Origin: Diphasiastrum complanatum
Taxonomy: Eukaryota; Streptophyta; Lycopodiopsida; Lycopodiales; Lycopodiaceae
Reading direction: 5' to 3'
Assembly (NCBI GenBank): GCA_029204225.1
Contig: CM055101.1
Location: 31,088,519 to 31,152,518 of the forward strand
DNA length: 64,000 nucleotides
Shown: positions 1 to 10,914 of the stretch, piece by piece
Numbering within the stretch: position 1 is the first letter of the stretch
Layout of the letters: the number at the start of each line of letters is the position of its first letter
Notes under the pieces: generated by a model
Databases searched by the model: none
What the model saw: only the letters and a program-made list of their open reading frames with translations
Told to the model about the DNA's origin: nothing
Made by a program: the position numbers and the translations under genes

Positions 1-235
1 TTCTATGCCTTAGAAATCATTTTAAAACACCTTCGTCTTTTTTGCCTTTTTCGCTCCATAGTGAAAAATGTGACACATTGGCCAAGTGGCCAGAATACCT
101 TGGAAATCATTTTAAAGCACCTTCGTCTTTTTTGCCTTTTTTGGTCCATAGCAAAAAATGCGACACACTGGCCAAGTGGCCAAAATACCCTAGAAATCAT
201 TTTAAGGCATTTTTGCCTTTTCCGCATTTTTGTTA
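1..235. repeat. 90-bp tandem repeat, about 2.6 copies
   Basis: The motif GAAATCATTTTAA recurs at 13, 103 and 193, giving a period of exactly 90 bp. Each unit also carries GGCCAAGTGGCCA and a T-rich TTTTTTGCCTTTTT stretch. The array continues off the left edge. It lies upstream of the TATA-like CATAAATAG (about 336-344) and of the copia primer-binding site at 688, so it is probably part of that element's U3 region. Confidence 0.85.
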
Positions 236-687
236 ACCGACTTCGCCAATGTATGAGTAACCCTAAAACAGCTGGACAAACAAATATCCCAAAGGCGGTT
301 GACGGTTTCCAACTTTTGTACATTTGCAAAGACTGGCATAAATAGCCTTAAAGGCTTGTAATATATTTCCTCTCCTGTAAATCTCTATATTAGATGAAAC
401 AAGCTATGTAAGTGTTAATTTTTGGAAATTCTCTTTTAATCAGAGTCATTTGTAGCTAGCGTTATCACGCTCAGCAAGCTGAAGTTATTATTTCAAGCCA
501 TTGTACTCACAGTTGATATTTTATCAGAGTGCAATTTTTGTCTCACTACTGCGTCGTTCATTTGCGCAAACTGTATGAATTCTTCTACTTGAATATTTCT
601 ACTGCTAACTATTGTGTTTCCGTTCCTACACACCTACGCTCTGAGCAACTGAGCCTTCACTACGCTCACGACCACCGTTTTATGACA
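236..687 (+). mobile_element. Ty1/copia 5' LTR (R-U5 part)
   Basis: The segment ends in ATGACA directly before a primer-binding site. Positions 458-687 are repeated with substitutions at 3878-4099, as expected of LTRs of one family or close relatives. A TATA-like CATAAATAG near 336 could be the core promoter. The 5' border is not defined because the tandem array at 1-235 probably belongs to the same LTR. Confidence 0.65.
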
Positions 688-699
688 TGGTATCAGAGC
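688..699 (+). other. primer-binding site (initiator tRNA-Met)
   Basis: TGGTATCAGAGC is the sequence complementary to the 3' end of plant initiator tRNA-Met, used by most plant copia elements. It directly follows the LTR end and lies about 130 bp before the gag start. Confidence 0.85.
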
Positions 700-830
700 A
701 GGCATTTCAGTAATTTGCATTTTTACTGCCGATTATCAGTCTTGTTTCTTTCAAAACATCTTTCTAGCAAACGCGCAGCCAACAGTATTCTGAAAGTCAT
801 TGTTTCTACCAACGATCTTGTTCAACCAGA

Positions 831-1700
831 ATGAATCCATCATCCAATTCATCTCTCATTGACAAACTCGATGGAGATAACTACCATCTTTGGAAATTCG
901 AAATGAAGGTTATACTTCTAGCCAAAGAATTGTGGGACATCATTGATGGCACAGAGCTCAAACCAGAAGGTGATGCAGCCATCATCACCAAGTGGAGACT
1001 GAGAGATGGCAAAGCATTTGCCATGATCACTCTCAATATCAAGGATACTCAGATCAGCCACGTACATGTTGCTCAGACAGCTAAGTATGCATGGGACATC
1101 CTAGCAACTCTTTATGACATTGGAGATGTTACATCCAGGCTCCATCTGAGAAAAAAAAATTTCAACCTCAGAATGTCTGAAGTAGATAGTGTTTCGAGCC
1201 ACCTCAACACCTTCAAAAATCTTATGGAGCAAATGACTACAACAGGCTCAGTCATAGAAGATTCTGATGCACTCATGACTCTATTATCAAGTCTACCTGA
1301 AGCCTACGAAAATTGGGTAATGGGAATTTCTACCCAAAAGCACCTCACTCTATCAAGAGTAATCTCGGTGTTTCTACAAGAGGAGATCAGAAGATCAGCA
1401 TCCTCCTCAGGCTCAAGATCGGATCTCCAAGCTCTGTATTCAAAAAATTAGAAGTTTAGATCCAAGAGATCTACAAAGTTAGGCTCTATTGACAAAAAGA
1501 GCAACATGCAGTCTGGACCAAATTCCGGTCCAGGATCGAATTCAAGCTCTTCATCATTCCAACTTGTGTAGAAACTATTTTGTAGATACTATAAGAGGAT
1601 TGGTCATGAAATCAAAAACTGCCAAACTGCAAAGTATAACAAGGAAAAGAAGAAGCAATTTCAACAACAAGCACAAAGTGCAGTTTCTGTTCATTCTTTC
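831..1700 (+). pseudogene. Ty1/copia gag (decayed)
   Basis: An open frame of 206 codons from 831 has the UBN2/copia-gag pattern: LDGDNYHLWKFEMK near the start, WDILATLYD in the middle, and LLSSLPEAYENW near the end. It stops at 1449-1451. Past the stop a related frame continues with a damaged CCHC zinc knuckle near 1570-1615 (CRYYKRIGHEIKNC, second Cys now Tyr). Protease and pol are missing because the coding sequence is interrupted near 1850 by a copia fragment on the other strand. It is closely similar in layout to the gag at 25600. Confidence 0.8.
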
Positions 1701-1856
1701 TTAGCCCATTTTCGAGCTCTCGGGCTCCTCGACATAGGATGAACTATTGTTGTTCTCCTGTCTGTTCTATGCTTATTTATTTCTCGGGGTCTGGTGGCAA
1801 TCCATGGCTGCGTGACCCTTTTTATGAAAATGGATACACTCAATCTTGGGATTGAG

Positions 1857-2669
1857 CTAGCATGTATCTACTGTATGCCCATCTCTTCTGCATCTCATGC
1901 AAGCTTTCTTGTCTGCACCTTGTTGTTTTGACCTCCCTTTGCTCTTCCAGTTGCCTTTGTTGGTTCCCTCTGCTTGTTGTTCACGATCCTGCCTTTGATT
2001 CGGCTCCCTCTTAGGCTTGAATTGCTTCTTAGATTTTTCTTTGTTGCCATAGAGGGCCTGGTCAGAACCATCTTTGTGATCAAGATGTTCTCTGGCCTCG
2101 ACTTTCTCTTGAATCTCGACAATTGCCTTTTCGATGTTCATGGCAGGATCTTTCGCGAGCAGGGTTCTTGTCATCTGGAATGATCTGGATAAGGCTCTCA
2201 ACAGGTACGTGAGCTACTTTTCAGCTGACACAATGTTCTTTCCTCCAGAGCTATGTAGTGACAGAAACAGATCCTTCATCTTTCTTATGAAAGAAGTGAG
2301 GTCTTTTTCATCCCACTACAAATTCGTCAACTGATCTTCCAACATCATGATTTGACTTCTTGATTTCGTCTGAAATATGGTGAGTAATGCATCCCACATC
2401 TCTTTAGATTTGGAGAGTGTATCCAGGTCAAGTGTGAGACTATCTTCGATTGAAGATGATAGCAAGACTATTGCCTTGTTGTTTTTCTCCCTCCATTCGC
2501 GTAGCTCCTTGTCTGTTGCTGTAGGCATTTCTTTTGTGTCATCCACCCAGGGAAATAGTCCTTCGCCCTTGAGTATCAGTGATGTCTTAACTTTCCAGGC
2601 TAGAAAGTTAGATCCTGAAGAATCAAGTATTGTGCAGATCTTGCTCTGCATGCTGTTGATTGAAGCCAT
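1857..2669 (-). pseudogene. Ty1/copia gag, opposite strand, truncated
   Basis: Two frames read on the - strand. 2669-2316 gives a copia gag N-terminus (NFLAWKVKTSLILKG, KSKEMWDALLTIF). 2201-1857 gives the C-terminal part: a basic Gln/Lys-rich linker, then the zinc knuckle CMRCRRDGHTVDTC (CX2CX4HX4C, intact). A frameshift separates them near 2250-2310. Nothing of protease or pol follows, so the fragment is truncated at about 1850. Confidence 0.75.
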
Positions 2670-2770
2670 TGCCTCTTGGAGTCTGTTCTCTTGTTGATGG
2701 TTGTTTGTTTGAATGCTTGGCCTCCTGAATTTGCTAGCTTCTTGGCTATGTCAGAATATGACAAGATGAT

Positions 2771-3457
2771 GGCTTTAATACCACTGATAATGATGAGAAT
2801 CGAGATCGGTCGCGAAGCTTTCGCGAAGGAACCACGACTCTCTTGCACTCGAATGGAGTTCAGATGAAATCACTCGACACCGCCAACTGAATCACTCCTA
2901 CAGTCCTCCAAAGTGTAGTCAGGCACTGCTGATGTACATTTATAAAATTAATGCAGCATTCAACATAGTTTCAACCAAGGTGCGGAATTCAAATGAACAA
3001 GAAAAACTCAGACACACAATTAACAGCAGATGCATTTGCATTCGAGATCAGACACAACGAGAAAAAAAAAACATCTATATTGATCTTTCTCTGATTTCTT
3101 CAAGCACTGCATGCAAATCCACGTAGTGCGTTGGCGTGGGAGAAACACAGTTCTCTCACGAACAATATCTCGCTTTACTAGCGGACAGTTGGATCTACAA
3201 ATCCTAGACAGAATTGTCTTCGCACGCAGGCAGACATATATTCTGTATTTTGTCCTGATTGCTTACTTGCATCAGACTACTACATTACACTGTATGTGTA
3301 CTCTATTGATCTATATGTCAAGTATCATCCAGTAAGTATAGTCGTTCTATGTAAATCTAAGATTAGAGTGATTAAGCATCTACAACTAATCAGGGAATTA
3401 CAAGAGTGGCAGATTAGCCACAACCTAAAATGTATCTGCTGACGTCATGCCATCAGA
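2771..3457 (-). mobile_element. probable copia LTR with degenerate PBS
   Basis: On the - strand the stretch begins TGATGGCATGACG (3457) and ends ATTATCA (2785). One base later comes TGGTATTAAAGCC (2783-2771), a mutated tRNA-Met primer-binding site. The gag at 2669 follows at the right distance. The borders are inferred from TG...CA ends and the PBS only; no second LTR copy is present to confirm them. Confidence 0.45.
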
Positions 3458-3481
3458 TCAGATATCTGTACTTCTAGGTAC

Positions 3482-4099
3482 TTGTGTGATCTTTGCTGGT
3501 ACTCTTTGGAGCGTGGAGGGCAGGAGAAGGTTTTGTATCCGTCGTTGGTTTTTGTTTTGGTTGTTTGCCTTCTCTCGTACTGGACCGCAAAAGATTCTCG
3601 TGTCAGACCACAAAAGATTCTCGTTTGTGAATCTTTCGTGTTTGCAAACCGTTCGTCTTCGTCTGCTTTGACTTTCGTGTTCGCGAACCGTTCATCTTTG
3701 TTTCCTTTGACTTTCACGTTCGCGAATCGTTCGTCTTCATTTCCTTTGACTTTCGTGTTCACAAAAAATTTTGTGCTTCGTGTCTCCTAACTTTTGTGTT
3801 CACGAACATTTTTGTTAGGCTGAGGGTTGAAAGCTAGCAAGGCTTTGTAGTTAGAAACATTTCGTTTCTTCAATTATCACGCTCAGCAAGCTAAAATTAT
3901 TACTTCAAGCCATTGTACTCACAACTGATATTTTATCAAACTGCAATTTTTGTCTCACTACTGCGTCGTTTATTTGCGCAAACTGTATGAATTCTTCTAC
4001 TTGAATATTTCTGCTGCTAACTATTGTGTTTCCGTTCCTACACGCCTATGCTCTGAGCAACCGAGCCTCCGTTGCACTCATGACCGTTGTTTTACGACA
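3482..4099 (+). mobile_element. copia LTR fragment with U3 minisatellite
   Basis: Positions 3878-4099 match 458-687 of the upstream LTR and end in TTTACGACA, the same LTR 3' end, but no PBS follows. The preceding 3627-3782 is a 39-bp tandem array (CTTTGACTTTC at 3666, 3705 and 3744) that differs from the 90-bp array of the other copy. It is therefore a related LTR with a different U3, or a recombinant. Confidence 0.6.
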
Positions 4100-4321
4100 C
4101 CCTTACGGTCTGTTCCACTCACCATCGAAGACCGCAATCCTCACTCCTATGATTCCTTACTGACTGTTCAATTCCCACTTGATTATGACTTATCCTAACC
4201 TTCTACTTACAGCAACATTTCCTACTTAATACACCCAATCAATTATGCCTACACATTCCTAATAATCAATTACAATTTGTAATTTCCAACCACAATTACA
4301 TTCTCAACATTTAATAACTAT
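4100..4321. other. AT-rich stretch, no gene seen
   Basis: Directly downstream of the LTR fragment. It has no coding pattern, repeat or promoter that can be supported. Confidence 0.6.
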
Positions 4322-4669
4322 ATGGGCTCTTGGCCCAATACATGTTACAAGTGGTCATCTCGACCCTACACTCATGAAGGCATAGGAGGAGGGCACTTTG
4401 TGGCTAATCTAACTACAAGAAATGTACTCCCGAGTGAATTTTGGTGGCCAACTCCTCACATGGATGTCTATCAATTCACCAAGTCATGCAATGTGTGCCA
4501 ACATTACCGAAAGTCCATAGACCTTGATTGGATGCCTTTGCAATGGATCATCGCACAAATCTCATTCAAAAAGTGTGGCATTGAATTCGTTGGCTTGATA
4601 CATCCAACTGCTTACGCATCTGCCAAGAATAAAATTGCATCTGACAACTCATCTAGTACCCCTTGCTAG
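4322..4669 (+). pseudogene. Ty3/gypsy integrase N-terminal fragment
   Basis: The 115-codon frame contains an H2C2 zinc-binding region: HEGIGGGHF followed about 30 residues later by FTKSCNVCQ, then the start of the integrase core (KKCGIEFVGLIHP), where the first catalytic Asp of the usual DFVG is Glu. It resembles the Tat-type integrases at 60242 and 40600 in this window. It stops before the second catalytic Asp. Confidence 0.7.
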
Positions 4670-5080
4670 GTGGTATGTTACGGATCTTGAATAAAGGATC
4701 CACTAGATAGTGTTGCTTCCCTTTTCGCATTATGATCCAAAATTGAAATTCTTGTAATAGCAACAACCATCTAGTGATTCACCCAATAGTTCAAGACCAG
4801 TTGACAAGATACAAAAGAGCTTGGTGGTCAACTTAAAAAACAAAGGGATTGGCGAGGAAATAGTGACAATACTTCATTACAATATAAACCAAAGCCAGGG
4901 CCCCTCATTTAGTGGTAGTGTAGTTGAGCTCAGCTTGTATCAGTTGTTGACTAGCAAAGTACACAGAATAACCCTCCTTAAACTCCGCTAGTTGTGTTAG
5001 AACACTACGAATGGCATATTTGGAAGCATTTGTAGAATGTGAAACCCGATGGTCCAATTTGGAGATATAAGGATTGGATT
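4670..5080 (-). pseudogene. Ty3/gypsy RNase H fragment, inverted relative to the integrase
   Basis: The - strand reads an RNase H-like segment: ASKYAIRSVLTQLAEF, then YSVYFASQQLIQAELNY, then DHQALLYLV and RKGKQHYLVD. Internal stops mark decay. In an intact element RNase H precedes integrase on the same strand. Here the adjoining integrase is on the + strand, so an inversion or two insertions must have occurred. Confidence 0.7.
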
Positions 5081-5982
5081 ATATAACTTGTTGGAAGGTG
5101 CCTTCCTATATATATTATAAATAATGATCATTATATATTGTTCAATGATATTGAAGATGTTTCTGATTTGAGATAAGATGAAATCTTCTCAAAAAAATTT
5201 AAAATAATCTGATATTATTGATTATGATGGCAACTGGAAATCTAGCAAGGAGACATTGGATGCCACGATGGAAAAATACAAAGCTTATTCTAAAACCTTT
5301 CCGAGTGAAGAAGAATTTTCTGGAGTTTTAGAAAGGTATCCACCAAGGATTCATCATAAACTAATGAGAACTGAAGAGTCTTGTGGTGGCCACAACATTA
5401 CAACAAAATTATGGTCGGTTTCGATGAAGAAGATCTTGTAAGTTATTGTTATATGACCTTATACCTTAATTATTGTTCTATTTATTTGTATATGTGATTT
5501 TAACCTTTCAATTTAAATATATCTCTTATTGTGCTTCTTTATAGAATACCATCGAAGTAGATTTCTTTGCTATAAGACGTGGAGGTTTTTGAGAGGTATT
5601 GGCAGCTGTTGGGCACAAGGAGACATCCCTTGCCCATTATGTAAAGGATTTTGTAAATAACAAAATTTGTATTTATCATACGAGTTATAGTCCATTCGCC
5701 GCAACCATTATAACGACAATTAGAGTATTGTCTGTTTGCTTAAGAGGCCACAATTATGCTAAATGAACATTCAAAATTCTTTTGTTAAGAGGGATCTAGA
5801 TATTAAAATACTCGGTTATTTCCCTAAAGATACCACAAAAAGATCATCTTCAATGGCCATCTATTTGAATATATAAACATGAGCAAAAAGAAAACTATAC
5901 AGTTTTTAGATCCATATGAAAGCAGATTGTTCCTTCATGACAATACCATGCATCTCAAACTTGGAGATGATGATAATTGAAA

Positions 5983-5984
<2 letters not shown>
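5081..5984. other. unassigned AT-rich region
   Basis: An open frame of 61 codons at 5256-5441 (+) is rich in charged residues but matches nothing I recognise. No other coding signal or repeat is apparent. Confidence 0.4.

Positions 5985-6044
<60 letters not shown>
5985..6044. repeat. (AT)n microsatellite
   Basis: About 30 uninterrupted AT dinucleotides. It can form cruciforms and is likely polymorphic. Confidence 0.97.
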
Positions 6045-6047
<3 letters not shown>

Positions 6048-6276
6048 GTTTTCCATTGTATCAAGAGGAACTCTTTTTTCTTATGAATTTGAATGCTTTA
6101 TGAAAGACCATAACGTTTGGCGAGTTCTTAGCTTGATATTTAAATTGTGCTCATCTATAAAGCCACTAGAATAGTCGTATTAAATATTTATTTTTTGAAT
6201 TATGTCCACCATGATTTGTAGCTCTATGAAATGTGCCTCTTGCTTGCCAATGCGATTTTTCTATGCCTTGTGATGA

Positions 6277-7230
6277 CTAGATACTTAAGCTCCCATATTC
6301 CTTTGCAAAATAAGTTGCATGATGAAGAAAGATGTATTGCAAACAAGAGTTGAAATAGGTAACATCAGTAGCAAAAAATAATAATAATGAATGTGAGAAG
6401 TACCATATAATGAAATAGATCAATCCCATGTAATGTGTAACGTTGTCTTTTTCCGAATAATCATGTACAAATTTTACAAATATAGTGCAATGATTTTGTA
6501 GAGTCCTCATATCTTCTGGTGATAGGTTTTCTTTCCTGATAACACCTATGAGTTTGTCTAACTTGTTCCACACTTGTCCCTTTTCCACTCAATTACTTTC
6601 ATTGTTCATGTGGCTTGAACAATTTCTTTCCAAATTTCATATCTGAAACTAGATTCTTTGCATGTGTGATTGGATAAGAATCTTCTTGCTTTAGATTAAT
6701 GGCTTATTAGAAACAGTTCCTTTTTTTTCGAAGGGTTTGTCACTTTTTTCAATAATTTTAAGTAGTCCTGCCTTTGAAAGAACTTCTTCCAACCTCTTGA
6801 TAGCTGCTTTAGCCACATACTCCGGTTTTGAATTTAAATGCAAGGAGAATATGCACATAAATAAGTTTTTCAATAATACGAACCTCAACATGCAATGTGC
6901 GTATGTGAACATGTCTTGATGGAATTGGCAACACACTTTTCATATTTGGATCTTATGCTTCTCGTGTTGGGCTAGTGTTTGGTCGTCCCAAATTCATATT
7001 GTAGCAATCCTTCATGCAATAAAGACATGGATGCTTTGATGTTCTCCATGAGAGACATTATACATACATTTCAATGTTTTCAAGTCGCCTGCAAGGTGCC
7101 ATTTAATTTGACTACTTCCATGGTTTTCGATAGTAAGTTTTTCACCAAAAGTGCGCATCATTTTCACCTAATCTGCAAAATGATCCTAATCTGCAAAACC
7201 AAACACCACCATTTCAATATTAAAATTCAT
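6277..7230 (-). pseudogene. transposase-like exons, decayed
   Basis: Three separated - strand blocks read as protein-like. Around 7150-7030 is IENHGSSQIKWHLAGDLK followed by LKCMYNVSHGEHQ, ending at a stop. Around 6860-6691 is KPEYVAKAAIKRLEEVL. Around 6588-6405 is LIGVIRKENLSPEDMRTLQ and DNVTHYMGL, ending at a possible donor (ATATG/GTACTT). The pattern G-hydrophobic-GDLK-x-L, a short loop, then a Cys-rich site resembles the core of large unclassified DNA-transposon transposases. The Cys pair is lost here. The family assignment is inference from pattern memory, not from a search. Confidence 0.35.
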
Positions 7231-7332
7231 TTTATATATGTGTTAAACAACCATTTACAAAATTTAGAAGCACGTTTATTGTTTACACTTACGGTTTGTC
7301 CGTTGATAGTGAACACAAAATTTGTGGGCACA

Positions 7333-8461
7333 TCAGCATATATTAAACCAACCATAGCCCGCATCTTCCAGACTCCATTCGCCATTAACACAGACTTCCC
7401 GCACTTCATCATTTGGCATATGGATGGGTAGTTCAAATTCTTGATGTCTCGTCTCTACATCCAAGCTATCCCATCGACCGTGAGCAAACTTGAACCGCCT
7501 ATAAATGAAACTGAAGGAGCACGTTTGGCGTGCAATGTGATATCTTATTGTCATCGTCTCACGACAAATATCACACCTTATTAAATCACCTTTGTAATCT
7601 ACATTTGGTGAGTCCCAAGAAGTAAATACATTGTCCAACAATGAGGATTCCTTCGCTTTCCATACCCATAATGTATTTGTTTTTCTAAATGGTAATGTTT
7701 TAAATATGGCAACAAATACAGTGAAAGGCACGCTGACACTAGTGTAAACACGTTTGGATCCTAATGTTGGCTTCATATTCATCGTAATCTCTTTGACGAG
7801 TTGGAATTTTGTCAATTCGATGGTCAATTCATCAACATAATGCCAATTGTGAGAATCGATTGTAGGCTCAAAAAGAGGCAATAATTTGCCAGTCCCAAAG
7901 CTTTTCTTTGGAACTTCATACATGTGATCGTAAAAGTAAACACCCAGTCCTATGATCGCAGAAGACTTGAGCCCATCATATATTAGTACTGCATATTTTG
8001 CATGTATTGCAGAGAACTTTCCCGTAAACGATTTTACATGCTGCCAGTCATAGCTATCTGAAGAAAAAACATCTGCACAAGAGGTAATAGAATGAAGCAA
8101 CAATAATTTACAAGTAAAATATCTTTGACATTCAAAGATGTAAAACTTACAATGCGAAAGTATATTTCTATCAGCAACTGCCGTGTCCAACAAAATATCT
8201 CTATGCATGTAGACGTGTTGCACTTTGGCTAGGTAATCTCCGTTGCAATTGACTTTTAATTCGTGAATTCTTCCTCTCCAATGGTGCTCTTTGTTGTCAC
8301 GTTTTCTCTTTGCAACCCTATGAATTCCTACCAGAGGGTTGCATATATACCCAATCAAGAGTCAAAAATGTCGTAGGCACCCAATCGTCATTGGAGTCTT
8401 TAATTGGTGCAACAACGGAGTTTAATTGAATCTTTGTTCTTCTTGGTTGACTAGAAGTCAT
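7333..8461 (-). CDS. spliced BAH-like gene of unknown function, probably transposon-borne
   Basis: The probable start is the ATG at 8461 ([15 protein letters not shown]). One frame change near 8340 leads into [20 protein letters not shown] 78-bp intron (8150-8073, GTAAGT...TGCAG) joins LSH to VFSSDSYDW in phase. Before the intron, [11 protein letters not shown]...[15 protein letters not shown], and after it [18 protein letters not shown], follow the layout of a BAH domain. Near the C-terminus are a CDIC pair and a Trp-rich tail ([27 protein letters not shown]). It lies on the same strand as the transposase-like exons just downstream, so both may belong to one element. I do not recognise the whole protein. 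Confidence 0.45.
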
Positions 8462-8561
8462 GATCTATGAAAAGACAATGTGTCTGGTCTTGAGTTAGAG
8501 AGTGTATAATCTAGTGGAAAGATTGCTATGTCAATATGGAGAATGAGTAGAGTGGGAGGTC

Positions 8562-9254
<693 letters not shown>

Positions 9255-9624
9255 TGTTAGAAAGTATCAAGGCTATAGCCCTTGCACAACACTCTAGGAA
9301 CACAAATGGACGGGTAGCTCAGTGGTAGAGCACCCCACCAGAATGGGGGAGGTCCTAGGTTCATCGACCACACACACTAAGTGTAAAAACTTTTCTCATG
9401 GTATCAGAGCCATGGTTGTGGTTGTGGTCTAGGTGGGCAGTAGCGAAAAAGAGCTATGCCTTGAAGGGGAGTGTTAGAAAGTGTCATGGCTATAGCCCTT
9501 GCACAACATTCTAGGAATACAAATGGATGGGTAGCTCAGTGGTAGTGTACCCCACCAAAATGGGGGAGGTCCTAGGTTCAATCCCTAGCCTGATCACACA
9601 CACCAAGTGTAAAACAAATCTAAA
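9255..9624 (+). mobile_element. complete TRIM retrotransposon with tRNA-like LTRs
   Basis: The 5' LTR is 9255-9398 (TGTTAGAAAG...TTTTCTCA). The primer-binding site TGGTATCAGAGCC follows directly at 9399. A 73-bp internal region ends in the polypurine tract GAAGGGGAG (9463-9471). The 3' LTR is 9472-9624, starting again TGTTAGAAAG. TTATA flanks both sides (9250-9254 and 9625-9629), matching a 5-bp target-site duplication. The total is 370 bp with no coding capacity. The LTRs differ by substitutions and a small indel, so insertion is not recent. Each LTR contains a tRNA-like segment with A and B boxes 43 bp apart. Known Cassandra TRIMs carry a 5S-type promoter instead. Confidence 0.9.
9525..9595 (+). 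promoter_or_regulatory. tRNA-like Pol III promoter inside the TRIM 3' LTR
   Basis: TAGCTCAGTGG (9532-9542) fits an A box and GGTTCAATCCC (9575-9585) fits a B box. The 43-bp start-to-start spacing is as in tRNA genes. A near-cloverleaf can be drawn: the T arm CTAGG/CCTAG is perfect, the anticodon stem has CCCC/GGGG, and the acceptor GGATGGG/CCTGATC is imperfect. The 5' LTR copy (9308-9373) keeps the A box and the D stem GCTC/GAGC, but its B box is damaged (GGTTCATCGACC). Base 33 is not T, so this is tRNA-derived rather than a working tRNA gene. Confidence 0.75.
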
Positions 9625-9629
9625 TTATA

Positions 9630-10069
9630 CATGCAGGATGTCATACTTGGGCCTTTCCCCGCAAGGTGTCCCTTTCCTAGATTACCCTGAGCTCCATTGA
9701 AATGTCCCTTAGGCCTTGTAATCTAGCTCACACAGACACTAGCAGGAGTGCATTGTCCCTTTTTCGATAAAGTCTCTGATAGACTCGCGGCTCTTAATAC
9801 GTACTCATCCGAGTTGTAAGAGAAGATCTTCCATGAATCTAGTGGTCTTGAAGCAAAGCAAAATATAAATGCCCTTTGTAATGTGGTCTAATCTTTCTTT
9901 TCAGTAGTCTCTAGGTTCCATCATTGGCAGAAATTAGTGAGGCACAAGTTAAAGTACTTCCTCATCAATTGATCATTATTCATGCCACATGGCTCACAAG
10001 CTTTTACCTATATCTGGAAAAACCTACTAGGGTCACCTTGCTTGTTAAACTTTGGCAACTCTATACTGG

Positions 10070-10071
<2 letters not shown>
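9630..10071. other. no gene seen
   Basis: Mixed sequence between the TRIM and the TG tract with no supported coding or repeat structure. Confidence 0.5.
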
Positions 10072-10153
<82 letters not shown>

Positions 10154-10176
10154 CGCACGCGCGCGTGCGTGCATGC
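10072..10176. repeat. (TG)n followed by (CG)n microsatellite
   Basis: About 36 TG units run into alternating CG/CA units (GTGTGCGCGCGCGCG). A long alternating purine-pyrimidine tract of this kind is a classic Z-DNA-forming sequence. Confidence 0.95.
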
Positions 10177-10914
10177 AAATTTGAAAATATTAGCTTGATA
10201 AGCATATAGTTGTGAAAAAATAGAGATCAAAATACTATTAGTTCATCAATGATCTTTAGCCAATTTGGATCACACATCTAGAATCATCAACAACATAGAA
10301 GTCAATACTTTATGCATGCTAGAATTTAGAAATGCATCAAGATTTGATCATAACCACTTAGATCTGACTTAGTATTGTCCATGTCCATACAACAACAACA
10401 CAATATAGTACTCCACACATGTGAAAGCTAGATCAACAAGAAAATCAACATTCTACAATAGAAACTCAAAATATCATGAGAAATCCACAAGAGATGGACA
10501 TAGAATCAACAAAGATGAATTCTCCACATCGTAAGAGAATACAATTATCTATTCTCCATGCAAGTACAACTATTTATAATAGCCACAATGTCATTTAGCC
10601 ACTTTCCCTAAGTATGCCCTAAAATGGCAACTTCTAGGTACTTAACCAAAAATCTAGAAATATGAGTCCGATTGCAATGTACCAAAAATATCCAATTAGA
10701 ATGGATCCAAACATGACTCATCCACTTATCTACTTGCCAAAAATAGTATTATCACTTTTGGCCCTTATTGACAAATATGAAACTATCTCTAAGTTGAGAA
10801 TTTAGTTTGGCCTCCAAAAATGCCAAATAAGATGTCGAAAATAGTTGACAATTTTTACACACCCTCTTCAACTAGTTTTAGCATAGATTTAGATAGTACA
10901 CTGTTACAGCTCCT
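10177..10914. other. no gene seen, AT-rich
   Basis: No coding pattern on either strand. It lies beyond the 3' end of the - strand gypsy pol and may be its 3' untranslated or LTR sequence, but no LTR border is visible. Confidence 0.4.

Noticed and set aside
1-235. CRISPR-like repeat array
   Set aside because: The unit is 90 bp throughout with no unique spacers, in a plant retroelement context.
9308-9373. Functional tRNA gene
   Set aside because: The A box and D stem look like a tRNA, but base 33 is not T, the anticodon and acceptor stems are imperfect and the B box of this copy is broken. It lies inside an LTR.
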